Source: an uncultured Pedobacter sp.
GTDB lineage: Bacteria > Bacteroidota > Bacteroidia > Sphingobacteriales > Sphingobacteriaceae
DNA length: 33,303 nucleotides
Direction: 5' to 3'
Assembly (NCBI GenBank): GCA_938008555.1
Contig: CALLKE010000158.1
Coordinates: forward strand, 1-33,303
This document shows, piece by piece, positions 1 to 9,741 of this stretch (position 1 is its first letter; every line of letters starts with the position of its first letter). Position numbers and translations under genes: made by a program. The notes beneath the pieces were generated by a model. That model saw only the letters and a list, made by a program, of their open reading frames with translations. It was not told the origin of the DNA and made no database searches.

Positions 1-449
1 ATACATATTTAAAATTAATTTATATGTAATGTTTAAAGTAGGTATGAATTCTAAAAGATAGCGTGTGATTTTAAATGATAGAGGTAGTAAGAATAATTAT
101 TTGACCACTTTTATAGTAATTAGAGGATGGTTTTGATCGCATTTTAGGTTAACTAAGACGATGATGCATAAGTCTTGTTGGGAAATGCATAAAGCACGAA
201 GACGTCAGTTTTAAAGTCTAAAAGCGTGAAGATTCTATTATAGGTATATTATAATGTTATTTGAAATAAAAAAATAAAGGTGTATATTTCACACTATTAA
301 TGATAAAATCTGAGTCATTGATTATTCATGCTTGTCCATTTTTAAGAATGAGCATCATGATTATTCTTCGATTATTGAAGAAATAAATCATCTGCATGAA
401 AAATGTACTATATACTATTTAATTGATTCTGTGTTAACACTAGTCAATA
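1..449. other. Intergenic/upstream region without a recognisable gene
   Basis: This AT-rich stretch precedes the first large gene. I see no reading frame with protein-like composition, no RNA gene and no clear TAnnTTTG element at a sensible distance from the start at 450. The palindromic octamer ATGCATAA occurs twice (164-171 and 185-192). It probably holds the promoter of the downstream gene, but I cannot place it. Confidence 0.5.
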
Positions 450-3400
450 ATGAAAAGAGTCAAAGAAAAATTTAAGAGCTCATCTTTTGCATTATTTAAA
501 AAAGTGTTGGCAGGCTTTTTTTTGTGTTTGTGCCACTCTTTTACATGCTTGGGGTATTCATTTATTTTGAGGTTTGAAGTTAAAGGCAGCCTTGATGGTA
601 GACATGCAGTTACTGACTCTCTTGCTGCTGATGTGAGTAAAGACACATATTTTAACCATTTTTTTTTAAAAGATGATGGCACCCTAGTATATCCGCATAA
701 CAGGTTCGATAATCTTATTTCAAGACATCAGGATCCGTCAGAGTATGATATGATTATTGACGCTAATGTAAGTTCTGGATGTTTGTGTGCAAATGAACCA
801 CTTTTACTTATTGGTATAGGTAAGCTGGGCCCATTGGAGGTGACCCCCAAAAACTCCAAATGGAACTATTTAATACCTAATTCAACGCCGCCTTATACCA
901 AACAGTCTATTAGTCCGAGTATTATGACGGCAGCAGAAGCTATAGATCCATATGTGCAAGCCGTAATTCCAGATGTTCCACTATTGAGAGATTTGGTATT
1001 GAATCAAGCTAGTAAAAATGCTGGACACATCTTAGTGTTACCCCATGGCCCACTGACTCAAAGTACGCCAGATCCCAAGATGGTCCAGTCTTTTACACAA
1101 AGTCTTCTTAATATGATCAAACTTGGTGGGTATATGACAGGACAAGAATTTTATGTGAATCTGGTAGTGAATGGGGCTGAAAGCGTACTGAAGCTTAAGA
1201 CTTTATTACAGAGCTTGAGTGTAATGCCAAGCGATGATGTATTAACTAAATCGTTTAGTGATGCTATTACTAGTGGACCTGACGCTCCCGACGCTTTTAG
1301 TGTACCTATAGGAGCAGAAGGTGAAATACCCAGAAGTGGTGGTGGCACTGCATTTGCGGAGTCAACAACACCCTACTCAAGGCCTATATACAACAGGCCT
1401 CCAAGAGCAAAGGTTGACATAGACTGTAGTAATTGCTTTAAAGGTATTAAAGTGGGAACTACTGCTAAAAACTCAATATATGCGGCAGATGGCAGTTGGG
1501 TTCAATTTAAACCCAATAGTGTACCTAATGAGGACTCTCGAATACACTATAGATGGTATGGACTTCCTTCGTTAAAAGCATTTGGGCTGGGAAGAGCTCT
1601 TTCAGGTGTATCGGATCCCAAGCAACCAGGAAGAATCGTGATGGATAATTCTTTAAGGCAATCTGGTTTATATGGTTTGATGAAATATAGAGGACCTATA
1701 CCACCTATAGGTTGTGCATCAGTCTCTAATTGGACAGAGCTTTTTGTAGGGTGTAGTGGTAATCCAGACGATAGAGAAGGGCTGATTAAGCTTGATGGTC
1801 AGGACGATTTCGCTGAACACTATTGGTTTGATCTGGCAGGTAAGGGAAAGCGATATAAAACATATGCGCCAGTGGTATGTGAAGGAGAAGATGTAAAAAT
1901 TGTTAGTGGGGGTGCACACTCGGATCAGTATTGTAAGTATACCTATGAATGGTTTGGTCCAGGCTTAGTACTAAAGGAAGGTACTACAAATGAATATGTA
2001 ATGACTCCTAATGTATTGATTGGGGGCCTTACAGAGGTTAATGTGACCGAGCAAGGTGTAACTAGTAAGAGAATGATGCCTATCGAAACTGGTGAAACCC
2101 TTACAATAAAGAATATGACGCAGGAAATGTCGGGTGTATATACCCGTATTGCTTCAAGGACTGGTGAAGGACATGCTGGTGTACCTGATTTTTTCTGTAA
2201 GGAATGCTTTAGAATAGCGCAATTGACGATTACTGTAAAACCATCTTCACCAAAATTAACATCGAACTCTCCAGTATGTGAAAAGGAGGATCTTATTATT
2301 TCGATATCTCCAACAACAAAGGACCGTACTGAATATCAATGGGCGCATGAGAGCACTCCTAATGTATGGTCGCCTTGGAGTGCTGACACCAAGATTACAT
2401 TGCGGAATGTAACAACAAGTATGAATGGCGTTTATCTAGTGAGGTCGAAGGACACGAAATCAGGTTGTGAATCAAAATATCCTGTCACAATTACTGTAGA
2501 AGTGAGAGAAAATACTCCCATTAATTTGTCGCTCAGTAAAAATGCGGTTTATGCTGGTAGAAAATCAATTTTGACAGCTAGTTTATCGGGAACGAATAAA
2601 GCCCCTGAAGGTGGTATAACTATTACTATTACCGATATGGGAGGTAATGCGATAAGAGGTACGGATTACGAACCCTTACCATCCAATCTGTATATCCCAG
2701 TAAATGAGAATTCAACGTCAACCATCATTACAACTAAATGGATGAAGCCAACGATTGGCGATCCTTTGAAAAAATTAATCGTGGTTGGAAGTATTGCAGA
2801 TGGCACCTCTTCATCTTGTAAGAAGACCTGCTATATCATGTCGGCATCGACCACTACTCTAACAATAAATCCTTTATTCAAACCAGCGATTACCAATGGC
2901 CCTATTAGTCCTATTTGCTCGGAAGATGTAGTGAATGTAGCACTGTCATCCACACTTACAGGCACAACATATGAATGGACAGCAAGCAAGGGAGTAGGAG
3001 AGGTAAGTGGGTTTGAAGCAAGTGGATCTTCTTCTATCATTCATGAGAAGCTTACTAATAATAATCATGCGCTATCTGGAACAGTTATTTATACCATTAT
3101 TCCTCGAGTTGAAGATCCAGAAGATCGCAGCTTATACATATATGGTGAGGCCAAAAGTTTGACAGCTGCCGTGATGCCTATTTCAGCGAAAACAATTGTA
3201 GATACGAAACGGGTTAGTGTAGATGCGCTTTCATTTAATTGGCTACCAGAAAACCCGCCACAAAATAATGTGACTTATCGTTGGTACACACATGCTGATA
3301 AAGCTGAGGGGGTGATTCAAGAAGGTAAAGGTGTTAATAGTACTTATTCAATACCTACTTTAAAGCCCGGGAAATACAAATACTATATTTCCACTCAGGA

Positions 3401-4733
3401 GGATGGGTATTGTGAAAATAAAGCAACGGAAATAGAATTATTAGCGCAGCATCATATTCAACTCGCTTTTGACAAGTCAGAATTGCAGCAAGGTGATAAA
3501 GCCATACTTTCAGCTAACCTATTAGGAACAGTGATAGCTCCTGATGGAGGTATCTCTATCACGATTCATACAGAAGGATCTGCTGAAAAGGGAACGCATT
3601 ATGATGGTCTTTTATCTACGATGTATATTCCGAAGGGTAGTAAGTCGGTATCGACGACAATTACTACAAATGGTTTCAATACGATGGAGGATGACAAAGT
3701 TCTAGTGATAAAGGGGCAAGCAAAGGATTATATTATCAAAGAATCAGCCTCATTAACTATTACAAGAAATACGGATAACAACAAGATAACGCTAACATTC
3801 ACCAAGCCAACAGTAGATGGTGGACACATAGCGAAGTTAACAGCAAGCTTGCCACCTACTATTCATGCAGGGCGTCAAATTACAATCGAGCTACATCAAG
3901 ATCATGCATCTCAAGCACTTAGAGGTACGGATTATGAACACTTAAAAGCGAGTATTACCATTCCACGCGGTGAGAATTCTTTCACTATGAATGCATTTAA
4001 GGCCAAAAATAATTGTGTGATCGATGGGACTAAAACTCTCATACTGGAAGGCGTTGAACCCACTGGCTATGAAATCCAAAAACCAAACCCAACAATCGTC
4101 ATCCTAGACAAAACAGGCGACCACTGGGCTAACAGAGAAATCACATTAGATTTTGAGTTTAAAGAAGTGAGAGGCAGTGAAACAGATCTATTGAAGATAT
4201 GTTTGCCAAATTGCGTCACTTCTGTAAAGCCAATCCATATTAAGTTGCGTAAGAGAAGGACAGTTTTACCATCTGAAGCAGCTAAAAAGAATATTAACTA
4301 TAAAGAGTTCTCATTTGATGTTACGATACCTGCAAATACCAATTGTACTAGTGTGCTTGTTCATACACTTATTGATAGAAACTCTGATATTAAAACATTG
4401 TGGCTAACTGGAAAGGCTGATGGATATCATGTGAATTCGGATAAGATCAATATCGTTACGCCAAAAATTCTCATTCCCAATGTTTTTACTCCTAATGGAG
4501 ATGGACAGCATGATACCTGGGAAATTCATAACCTTGATTTGTATAGGTCGTGTATTGTAACAGTTTACAGTCGATGGGGGCAAATGGTTTTTAGATCTAC
4601 TGGATATCCTGAAGAAGGGGGGTGGGATGGAACATATCGAGGCCAGCCACTACCTGTTGGCTCATATTCCTACATTATTGATTTAAGGGATGGTAGTCCT
4701 GTTTTGCGTGGATATGTAGCTATCATCAGATAA
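450..4733 (+). CDS. Large secreted multi-domain protein with T9SS type B (gliding-motility) C-terminal domain
   Basis: A 1427-residue protein predicted to be exported by Sec and then sorted through the type IX secretion system to the surface or medium. The N-terminus is basic, then hydrophobic (about residues 20-37), like a signal peptide. The middle contains Ig/PKD-like segments with paired cysteines (about 470-690). Calx-beta-like modules follow at about 691-804, 1001-1111, 1114-1221 and 1229-1339. Three of them carry the recurring pattern GT-[DH]-Y followed by a short strand and IP. The last 90 residues are a typical gliding-motility-associated C-terminal domain: NVFTPNGDGQHD, then YSRWGQMVF, then GWDGTYRGQPLPVGSYSY. 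The start at 450 is the only upstream ATG that keeps the signal peptide. The function is unknown; an adhesin or matrix protein is an inference. It shares module types with the 1857-residue protein at 19744 but is clearly diverged from it. Confidence 0.9.
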   Translation: MKRVKEKFKSSSFALFKKVLAGFFLCLCHSFTCLGYSFILRFEVKGSLDGRHAVTDSLAADVSKDTYFNHFFLKDDGTLVYPHNRFDNLISRHQDPSEYDMIIDANVSSGCLCANEPLLLIGIGKLGPLEVTPKNSKWNYLIPNSTPPYTKQSISPSIMTAAEAIDPYVQAVIPDVPLLRDLVLNQASKNAGHILVLPHGPLTQSTPDPKMVQSFTQSLLNMIKLGGYMTGQEFYVNLVVNGAESVLKLKTLLQSLSVMPSDDVLTKSFSDAITSGPDAPDAFSVPIGAEGEIPRSGGGTAFAESTTPYSRPIYNRPPRAKVDIDCSNCFKGIKVGTTAKNSIYAADGSWVQFKPNSVPNEDSRIHYRWYGLPSLKAFGLGRALSGVSDPKQPGRIVMDNSLRQSGLYGLMKYRGPIPPIGCASVSNWTELFVGCSGNPDDREGLIKLDGQDDFAEHYWFDLAGKGKRYKTYAPVVCEGEDVKIVSGGAHSDQYCKYTYEWFGPGLVLKEGTTNEYVMTPNVLIGGLTEVNVTEQGVTSKRMMPIETGETLTIKNMTQEMSGVYTRIASRTGEGHAGVPDFFCKECFRIAQLTITVKPSSPKLTSNSPVCEKEDLIISISPTTKDRTEYQWAHESTPNVWSPWSADTKITLRNVTTSMNGVYLVRSKDTKSGCESKYPVTITVEVRENTPINLSLSKNAVYAGRKSILTASLSGTNKAPEGGITITITDMGGNAIRGTDYEPLPSNLYIPVNENSTSTIITTKWMKPTIGDPLKKLIVVGSIADGTSSSCKKTCYIMSASTTTLTINPLFKPAITNGPISPICSEDVVNVALSSTLTGTTYEWTASKGVGEVSGFEASGSSSIIHEKLTNNNHALSGTVIYTIIPRVEDPEDRSLYIYGEAKSLTAAVMPISAKTIVDTKRVSVDALSFNWLPENPPQNNVTYRWYTHADKAEGVIQEGKGVNSTYSIPTLKPGKYKYYISTQEDGYCENKATEIELLAQHHIQLAFDKSELQQGDKAILSANLLGTVIAPDGGISITIHTEGSAEKGTHYDGLLSTMYIPKGSKSVSTTITTNGFNTMEDDKVLVIKGQAKDYIIKESASLTITRNTDNNKITLTFTKPTVDGGHIAKLTASLPPTIHAGRQITIELHQDHASQALRGTDYEHLKASITIPRGENSFTMNAFKAKNNCVIDGTKTLILEGVEPTGYEIQKPNPTIVILDKTGDHWANREITLDFEFKEVRGSETDLLKICLPNCVTSVKPIHIKLRKRRTVLPSEAAKKNINYKEFSFDVTIPANTNCTSVLVHTLIDRNSDIKTLWLTGKADGYHVNSDKINIVTPKILIPNVFTPNGDGQHDTWEIHNLDLYRSCIVTVYSRWGQMVFRSTGYPEEGGWDGTYRGQPLPVGSYSYIIDLRDGSPVLRGYVAIIR

Positions 4734-4865
4734 TTGTTGTAGGTATCTCATCTCCACATCTGTGAATGATAGAGGCGATCTAAAATAGCAACGTCGATTT
4801 TTTGTTGCCTCTTCGAATCTGTGGTATACCTGATTTTTATTGTCAAAATATTTCCTGGCTAGGCC

Positions 4866-4882
4866 ATATAGGATGCCTATAT
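4866..4882. promoter_or_regulatory. Perfect inverted repeat upstream of thyA
   Basis: ATATAGG (4866-4872), a 3-base loop and CCTATAT (4876-4882) form a perfect 7-bp inverted repeat 22 bases before the thyA start. It overlaps TATATTCG (4878-4885), a one-mismatch version of the Bacteroidota -7 element TAnnTTTG. It could be an operator or a leader hairpin, or chance in AT-rich DNA. Confidence 0.3.
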
Positions 4883-4904
4883 TCGCACATCTAAAATTTT
4901 TCTG

Positions 4905-5699
4905 ATGAAGCAATATCTAGACTTAATGCAACAAGTGCTAGCAAACGGCACGCAAAAACATGATCGTACAGGCACTGGCACGATTAGTATTTTTGGGCAT
5001 CAAATGCGGTTCGATTTGCAAGCAGGTTTTCCATTGGTTACTACGAAGAAGGTGCATCTTCGATCAATTATCCACGAATTGATTTGGTTTCTGAAAGGAG
5101 ATACGAATACGAAATATCTGAGAGAAAATGGTGTCACTATTTGGGATGAATGGGCTGACGAAGCGGGTAATTTAGGGCCGATATATGGATATCAGTGGCG
5201 TTCGTGGCCAACAGCCGATGGTCGGTATATTGATCAGATCAGTCAGGTAATCGATCAAATTAAAAGCAATCCAGATTCCAGGCGTATCATTGTATCTGCT
5301 TGGAATGTAGGAGAAGTAGAAAAGATGGCACTTCCACCATGTCATTGTTTTTTTCAGTTTTATGTGGCCGATGGCAAATTAAGTTGTCAATTGTATCAGC
5401 GCAGCGCGGATATTTTTTTGGGAGTACCTTTTAATATCGCCTCGTATGCTTTGCTTACGTTGATGGTAGCGCAGGTTTGTAACTTACAGCCTGGTGATTT
5501 TGTTCATACATTGGGCGATGCTCATTTGTACAACAATCATATTCAGCAAGCACATTTGCAGTTGGGTCGTGAGCCTAAGCCCTTGCCACAAATGAAGCTC
5601 AATCCAGCCATAAAAAATATTTTTGATTTCAAATTTGAGGATTGTATACTAGAAAACTACGATCCTCATCCACATATTAAGGCGCCTGTAGCTGTCTGA
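4905..5699 (+). CDS. thyA: Thymidylate synthase
   Basis: ThyA methylates dUMP to dTMP using 5,10-methylenetetrahydrofolate, releasing dihydrofolate; it is a cytosolic homodimer. The length, 264 residues, equals that of the E. coli enzyme. The catalytic cysteine is C146 in ALPPCHCFFQFYV, preceded by the phosphate-binding SRRIIVSAWN segment. The substrate-binding stretch YQRSADIFLGVPFNIASYAL is also intact. The start matches the family N-terminus (MKQYLDLMQQVL). The next gene, 31 bases downstream on the same strand, is dihydrofolate reductase, which recycles the dihydrofolate made here, so the two probably form an operon. Confidence 0.98.
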   Translation: MKQYLDLMQQVLANGTQKHDRTGTGTISIFGHQMRFDLQAGFPLVTTKKVHLRSIIHELIWFLKGDTNTKYLRENGVTIWDEWADEAGNLGPIYGYQWRSWPTADGRYIDQISQVIDQIKSNPDSRRIIVSAWNVGEVEKMALPPCHCFFQFYVADGKLSCQLYQRSADIFLGVPFNIASYALLTLMVAQVCNLQPGDFVHTLGDAHLYNNHIQQAHLQLGREPKPLPQMKLNPAIKNIFDFKFEDCILENYDPHPHIKAPVAV

Positions 5700-5730
5700 A
5701 ATTCTCATTTCATAAATCAACCCAAAAAAG

Positions 5731-6213
5731 ATGCTGAACATTCTTGTAGCTGCGGATGAAAATAATGGTATCGGAAAGGATAACCAGTTACTATGGCATT
5801 TGCCAGGCGATTTAAAGCACTTCAAAGAGTTGAGTACTGGTCATGCAGTGATTATGGGGCGGAAAACCTTTGATTCTATTGGCAAGCCCTTGCCTAATCG
5901 TAGGAATATTGTTGTTACACATCAGACTGGTTTAAAGATTCAAGGATGCGAGGTTGTTCATTCCTTACAAGAAGCGATCGACATATGTAAAAACGATGAT
6001 GTTGTATCCATTATAGGAGGAGCCGAAATCTATCGTCAAGCGATAGCACTTTGTGATACTATTTTCTTAACAAGAGTACATCATCGTTTTGAAGCAGATA
6101 CTTTTTTCCCCGAAATAGATTCCGCTATTTGGCAGGAAATAGAAAGAGAAGATCATCCAGTCGATGAGAAACACGAGTTTGCCTATAGCTTTTTGACTTA
6201 TACCAAAATCTGA
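5731..6213 (+). CDS. folA: Dihydrofolate reductase
   Basis: The enzyme reduces dihydrofolate to tetrahydrofolate with NADPH and is the target of trimethoprim. The 160-residue length is normal for a bacterial DHFR. The N-terminal strand runs into NNGIGKDNQLLWHLPGDLKHF, with the catalytic acid at D27. The NADPH-binding MGRKTFDSIG and PLPNRRNIVV segments and the IIGGAEIY segment are all present. It follows thyA directly, the common folate-cycle arrangement. No unusual residue is visible at the antifolate-binding positions I can recognise, but resistance cannot be judged by eye. Confidence 0.97.
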   Translation: MLNILVAADENNGIGKDNQLLWHLPGDLKHFKELSTGHAVIMGRKTFDSIGKPLPNRRNIVVTHQTGLKIQGCEVVHSLQEAIDICKNDDVVSIIGGAEIYRQAIALCDTIFLTRVHHRFEADTFFPEIDSAIWQEIEREDHPVDEKHEFAYSFLTYTKI

Positions 6214-6283
6214 ATGAAGATAAAAGAGACTAGCAATTCAGAATAGGTGGAGAAATCAGCAAAAAATAAAGTCAAAAAAAACC

Positions 6284-6291
6284 TATTTTTG
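6284..6291 (+). promoter_or_regulatory. TAnnTTTG promoter-like element next to the batA-like start codon
   Basis: TATTTTTG matches the Bacteroidota -7 consensus TAnnTTTG exactly. It lies only five bases before the ATG at 6297, so transcripts from it would have almost no leader. I see no convincing -33 TTTG about 20 bases upstream, so activity is uncertain. Confidence 0.35.
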
Positions 6292-6296
6292 GGCCC

Positions 6297-8357
6297 ATGA
6301 ACTTCATCTTCCCTGGATTTCTGTTTGCCCTTTTAGCTGTCGCTATACCGATTATTATTCACTTATTTAATCTTCGCAAATTTAAGAAGGTATATTTCAG
6401 CAATGTTCAATTCTTAAAAGCACTTCAACAGCAAACTTCGTCTAGCCAGCGATTGAAAGAGCGATTGATTTTAGCTGCACGTGTTTTAGCGATCATTTTT
6501 TTGGTTCTGGCGTTTGCCAAGCCATTTATTCCAGCTAAAAATCAACCAAGCGCCGTATTTCAGAATCATGTGATAAGCATTTACATCGACAATTCGTATA
6601 GTATGGGAACTGTCAATAAAGAAGGCACATTGCTTGATGAAGCCAAACGTAGAGCGAAAGAAATCGCATCAGCATATAGCTCTGCTGATAAATTCCAGAT
6701 ACTGACAAATGATTTTGAGGGGAAATATCAACGTCTTTTGAGTAAAGATGCTTTTGAGCGCGCGGTTGATGAAGTAAAAATTAGTAGCAATACAAAAAAC
6801 TTAAAACAAATTGTCGACAGACAGCGAGATGTCTTTTCATCCGAACCAAATTCAAGAAAGACAATCTATCTGATTTCTGATTTTCAAAAAAATATACTCG
6901 GAAGAGATCAAATTCAAGAAGATAAATCGATTGATATACGCTTGGTTCGTTTGAAAGCTAGCTCAATGCCTAATGTATCGATTGACTCTGTTTGGTTTAG
7001 CTCTCCAATTCATAAGCCAGGGCATGTAGAGAAACTATTTGTAAAACTTCGGAATAATTCAGATCAGAAAGTACAAAACGTATCAATCAAACTGAAAATT
7101 AACGAACAACAGAAGGCGTTGGGGAATTTAAGTATTGAGGCACATGACTCAAAAGTAGATACACTATCCTTTGGAGGATTAGCAGCTGGCTGGCAACAAG
7201 GACAGATTAGCATTGTTGATTATTTCATTACGTTCGATGATCAACTCTACTTTAGTTTTAAAGTGCAAGATCAACTACCTCTTTTAGCAATCAACGGTAA
7301 GGATGAAAATCAATATATCAATGCTGTTTACAAATCAGATCGCTTTTTTGTACTAGAAAACACTAATTCGGGAAATGTTAATTATGCTCGACTAGGAGCA
7401 TATCCCATGATTATTTTAAACGAAGTATCAGATATCTCGGATGGATTAAATGATCAATTAAAGAGATATGTACAACAAGGAGGGACTTTGTTGCTTTTCC
7501 CATCGTTGGATGGAAATTTAAACTCATTGAACAAACTGCTCCAAAATCTAGGTGCTGATCTAGCAGGACAGATTATCACTGAGGAAACAAAAGTGGCAGC
7601 GATTAATTTGCAACATCCACTTTTTAAAGAAGTGTTCGAGCATATTCCGCAGAAACTAGATTTACCTCTTGCAAAAAAATATGTTCAATTTAACATACAA
7701 AGCAAAACGACCAAACAAAGTTTATTGGCACTTCCGGGTAATAAAGATTTTTTTGATGAGTATAGGTTAGTTAAAGGACGTGTATTCATTTCTGCAGTTC
7801 CTTTGAAAGATGATGCTGGGAATTTTGCTCGTCACTCCGTTTTTGTACCAATTATGTATCAAATGGCTTTATCCAGCATGCAGGATCAGCGCTTATTTTA
7901 TACGCTTGGACAAGATCAATCTTTAGAAATTCCAAAACTCAGCATTAAACAAAATCAAACACTTTTGTTGCGTAAAGGCACATTTGAAGCCATTCCAGAT
8001 GTACGCCAGTCTGATAACACGAGTCGTTTATTTGTAGCTGATCAAATTAAGGATGCTGGAAATTATCAATTGATGAAAGTAGATAGCTTGATTGCTGTAT
8101 TGGCATTTAATTACAATCGAAGTGAATCCGATTTGACTTATGCAGATGATTCGACATTGGAAGGGAAGTTTGAAGGGCAAAAAATCAATTTGTTTAATGC
8201 GTCACCAGGCTCTATTCAAAATGAAATAAAAGCAACTAATCAAGGATTACAGCTGTGGAAGCTTTGCTTGGTTTTGGCGATGCTATTTTTGGCCGTAGAA
8301 ATCATACTCATTCGTTTCTATAAAATAACTTCGAAGTCTAAATCATCGGTTAGTTAA
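6297..8357 (+). CDS. BatA-like membrane protein with VWA domain
   Basis: A 686-residue inner-membrane protein of the BatA N-terminal-domain family, common in Bacteroidota. Two N-terminal transmembrane segments (about residues 5-23 and 58-77) flank the typical IHLFNLRKFKKVYFSNVQFL linker. A von Willebrand A domain begins near residue 92 with a MIDAS-type DxSxS motif (D98, S100, S102). A long periplasmic region follows, and one transmembrane helix (about 656-675) lies near the C-terminus with a short basic tail. The family is thought to take part in envelope or aerotolerance-related complexes, but the molecular role here is unknown. The start is fixed by the conserved N-terminal motif. The stop TAA shares its last A with the ATG of the next gene (8357), so the two are probably translationally coupled. 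Confidence 0.9.
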   Translation: MNFIFPGFLFALLAVAIPIIIHLFNLRKFKKVYFSNVQFLKALQQQTSSSQRLKERLILAARVLAIIFLVLAFAKPFIPAKNQPSAVFQNHVISIYIDNSYSMGTVNKEGTLLDEAKRRAKEIASAYSSADKFQILTNDFEGKYQRLLSKDAFERAVDEVKISSNTKNLKQIVDRQRDVFSSEPNSRKTIYLISDFQKNILGRDQIQEDKSIDIRLVRLKASSMPNVSIDSVWFSSPIHKPGHVEKLFVKLRNNSDQKVQNVSIKLKINEQQKALGNLSIEAHDSKVDTLSFGGLAAGWQQGQISIVDYFITFDDQLYFSFKVQDQLPLLAINGKDENQYINAVYKSDRFFVLENTNSGNVNYARLGAYPMIILNEVSDISDGLNDQLKRYVQQGGTLLLFPSLDGNLNSLNKLLQNLGADLAGQIITEETKVAAINLQHPLFKEVFEHIPQKLDLPLAKKYVQFNIQSKTTKQSLLALPGNKDFFDEYRLVKGRVFISAVPLKDDAGNFARHSVFVPIMYQMALSSMQDQRLFYTLGQDQSLEIPKLSIKQNQTLLLRKGTFEAIPDVRQSDNTSRLFVADQIKDAGNYQLMKVDSLIAVLAFNYNRSESDLTYADDSTLEGKFEGQKINLFNASPGSIQNEIKATNQGLQLWKLCLVLAMLFLAVEIILIRFYKITSKSKSSVS

Positions 8358-9619
8358 TGAATAAAGTGCTCCTCAAATCGGTTTCAATTTTAAGTCCACA
8401 AAGTAATTATCATAAACAAACTGCTGATGTTTTAATAGCCGATGGCCAGATTTTACAAATCGAGCAAGTGATTTCGGCAGACAAACATACGCAGGTGATT
8501 GATGGTTATGGGAAATTTTTATCGCCCGGCTTTTTTGATCTAAATGTCAATTTTGGTGAGCCTGGTTTAGAGACGAAAGAAGATTTAGTGACAGGATGCA
8601 TGGCTGCGGTGGCAGGTGGTTTTACTGGACTTGCCCTGATGCCTAATACGGAGCCGCCTATTCATACCAAGTCAGAAGTAGCATACATTTGTTCGAAAAC
8701 AAAAGATAAACTGGTTGATGTCTATCCATTGGGGTGTATTAGCCATCATCGAGAGGGGAAGGATTTAGCAGAACTGTTCGATATGCATCAAACAGGAGCA
8801 ATTGCATTCACAGATGGCAATAGATCCGTATCGGATGCTGGATTAATGAGTCGAGCTCTTTTGTACTCAAAAGGGTTTGATGGTTTAGTTTTCTCCTATG
8901 CAGAGGATATCAATATCGCCGGAAAAGGAAAGATGAACGAGGGGGTAATGAGCACTTTTTTAGGGATGAAAGGTAATCCTTCTTTAGCAGAAGAATTGAT
9001 GATTTCACGGGATTTGTATTTAGCAGAGTATAATGAAGCGAGGATACACTTTAGTACGATCAGTACTAAAAAAAGCGTCGATTTAATTCGTCAAGCAAAA
9101 AAACAAGGATTGCAAGTAACCTGTGATGTGGCAGTTCATCATTTGATCTTCTCCGAAAATGACCTGGTTGAATTTGATACATATTATAAAGTAAAACCCC
9201 CTTTACGTACAAAAGAAGATCAGCATGCATTACTTGAGGGCTTACATGATGGAACCATTGATGCACTTGTTTCACAACATACTCCTCACGAAACGGAATC
9301 AAAAAGAGTAGAATTTGAAATCGCCTCTTATGGGTCAATCGGCTTGCAAACGGCATTAGGCATGGCTTTGCTTGCGGGGCTATCGCCTGAGCAGGTGGTC
9401 GAAAAAATGGCTATCAACCCACGTAAAATAGTAGGTCTAGCGCGTAATAAAATAGAAGTTGGACAAGTAGCAAACCTCGTTTTATTTGATATAGAAGAGG
9501 AGTGGACTTTTGATGCATACACGAATTGTTCAAAATCCGCCAATTCACCCCTAATTGATCAGAAAATAAAAGGAAAAGTAAATTGGGTTTGTAATAACAA
9601 GCAGTATGCTGAATTTTAA
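8357..9619 (+). CDS. pyrC: Dihydroorotase-like protein lacking most metal ligands (probable pseudo-enzyme)
   Basis: A 420-residue amidohydrolase-fold protein with overall class I dihydroorotase architecture. It has a short N-terminal beta domain, then SPGFFDLNVNFGEPG, MPNTEP, NEG, HFSTIST and VKPPLR. The class I enzymes cyclise carbamoyl aspartate in pyrimidine synthesis using a binuclear metal site. Here the metal-binding HxH is N63-V-N65, the histidine of HAED is Y181, and the catalytic Asp of the (T)DHAPH motif is Q307. D153 and H231 remain. By established DHOase chemistry this should be inactive or greatly altered. Non-catalytic DHOase paralogs (PyrC') that stabilise aspartate transcarbamoylase are known, and such a role is plausible but inferred. 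It is coupled to the upstream BatA-like gene by a one-base overlap. Confidence 0.85.
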   Translation: MNKVLLKSVSILSPQSNYHKQTADVLIADGQILQIEQVISADKHTQVIDGYGKFLSPGFFDLNVNFGEPGLETKEDLVTGCMAAVAGGFTGLALMPNTEPPIHTKSEVAYICSKTKDKLVDVYPLGCISHHREGKDLAELFDMHQTGAIAFTDGNRSVSDAGLMSRALLYSKGFDGLVFSYAEDINIAGKGKMNEGVMSTFLGMKGNPSLAEELMISRDLYLAEYNEARIHFSTISTKKSVDLIRQAKKQGLQVTCDVAVHHLIFSENDLVEFDTYYKVKPPLRTKEDQHALLEGLHDGTIDALVSQHTPHETESKRVEFEIASYGSIGLQTALGMALLAGLSPEQVVEKMAINPRKIVGLARNKIEVGQVANLVLFDIEEEWTFDAYTNCSKSANSPLIDQKIKGKVNWVCNNKQYAEF

Positions 9620-9741
9620 AAGAGAGGCAGTATAATATCGCAAGCTTGACTTATTCAGATATGAAACTTGTTATTGGTTTCTGTAAAAAATTAAAAGTAG
9701 TGCTGTTCTGATTTAGTACTTAATACGAATAAATATATCAT

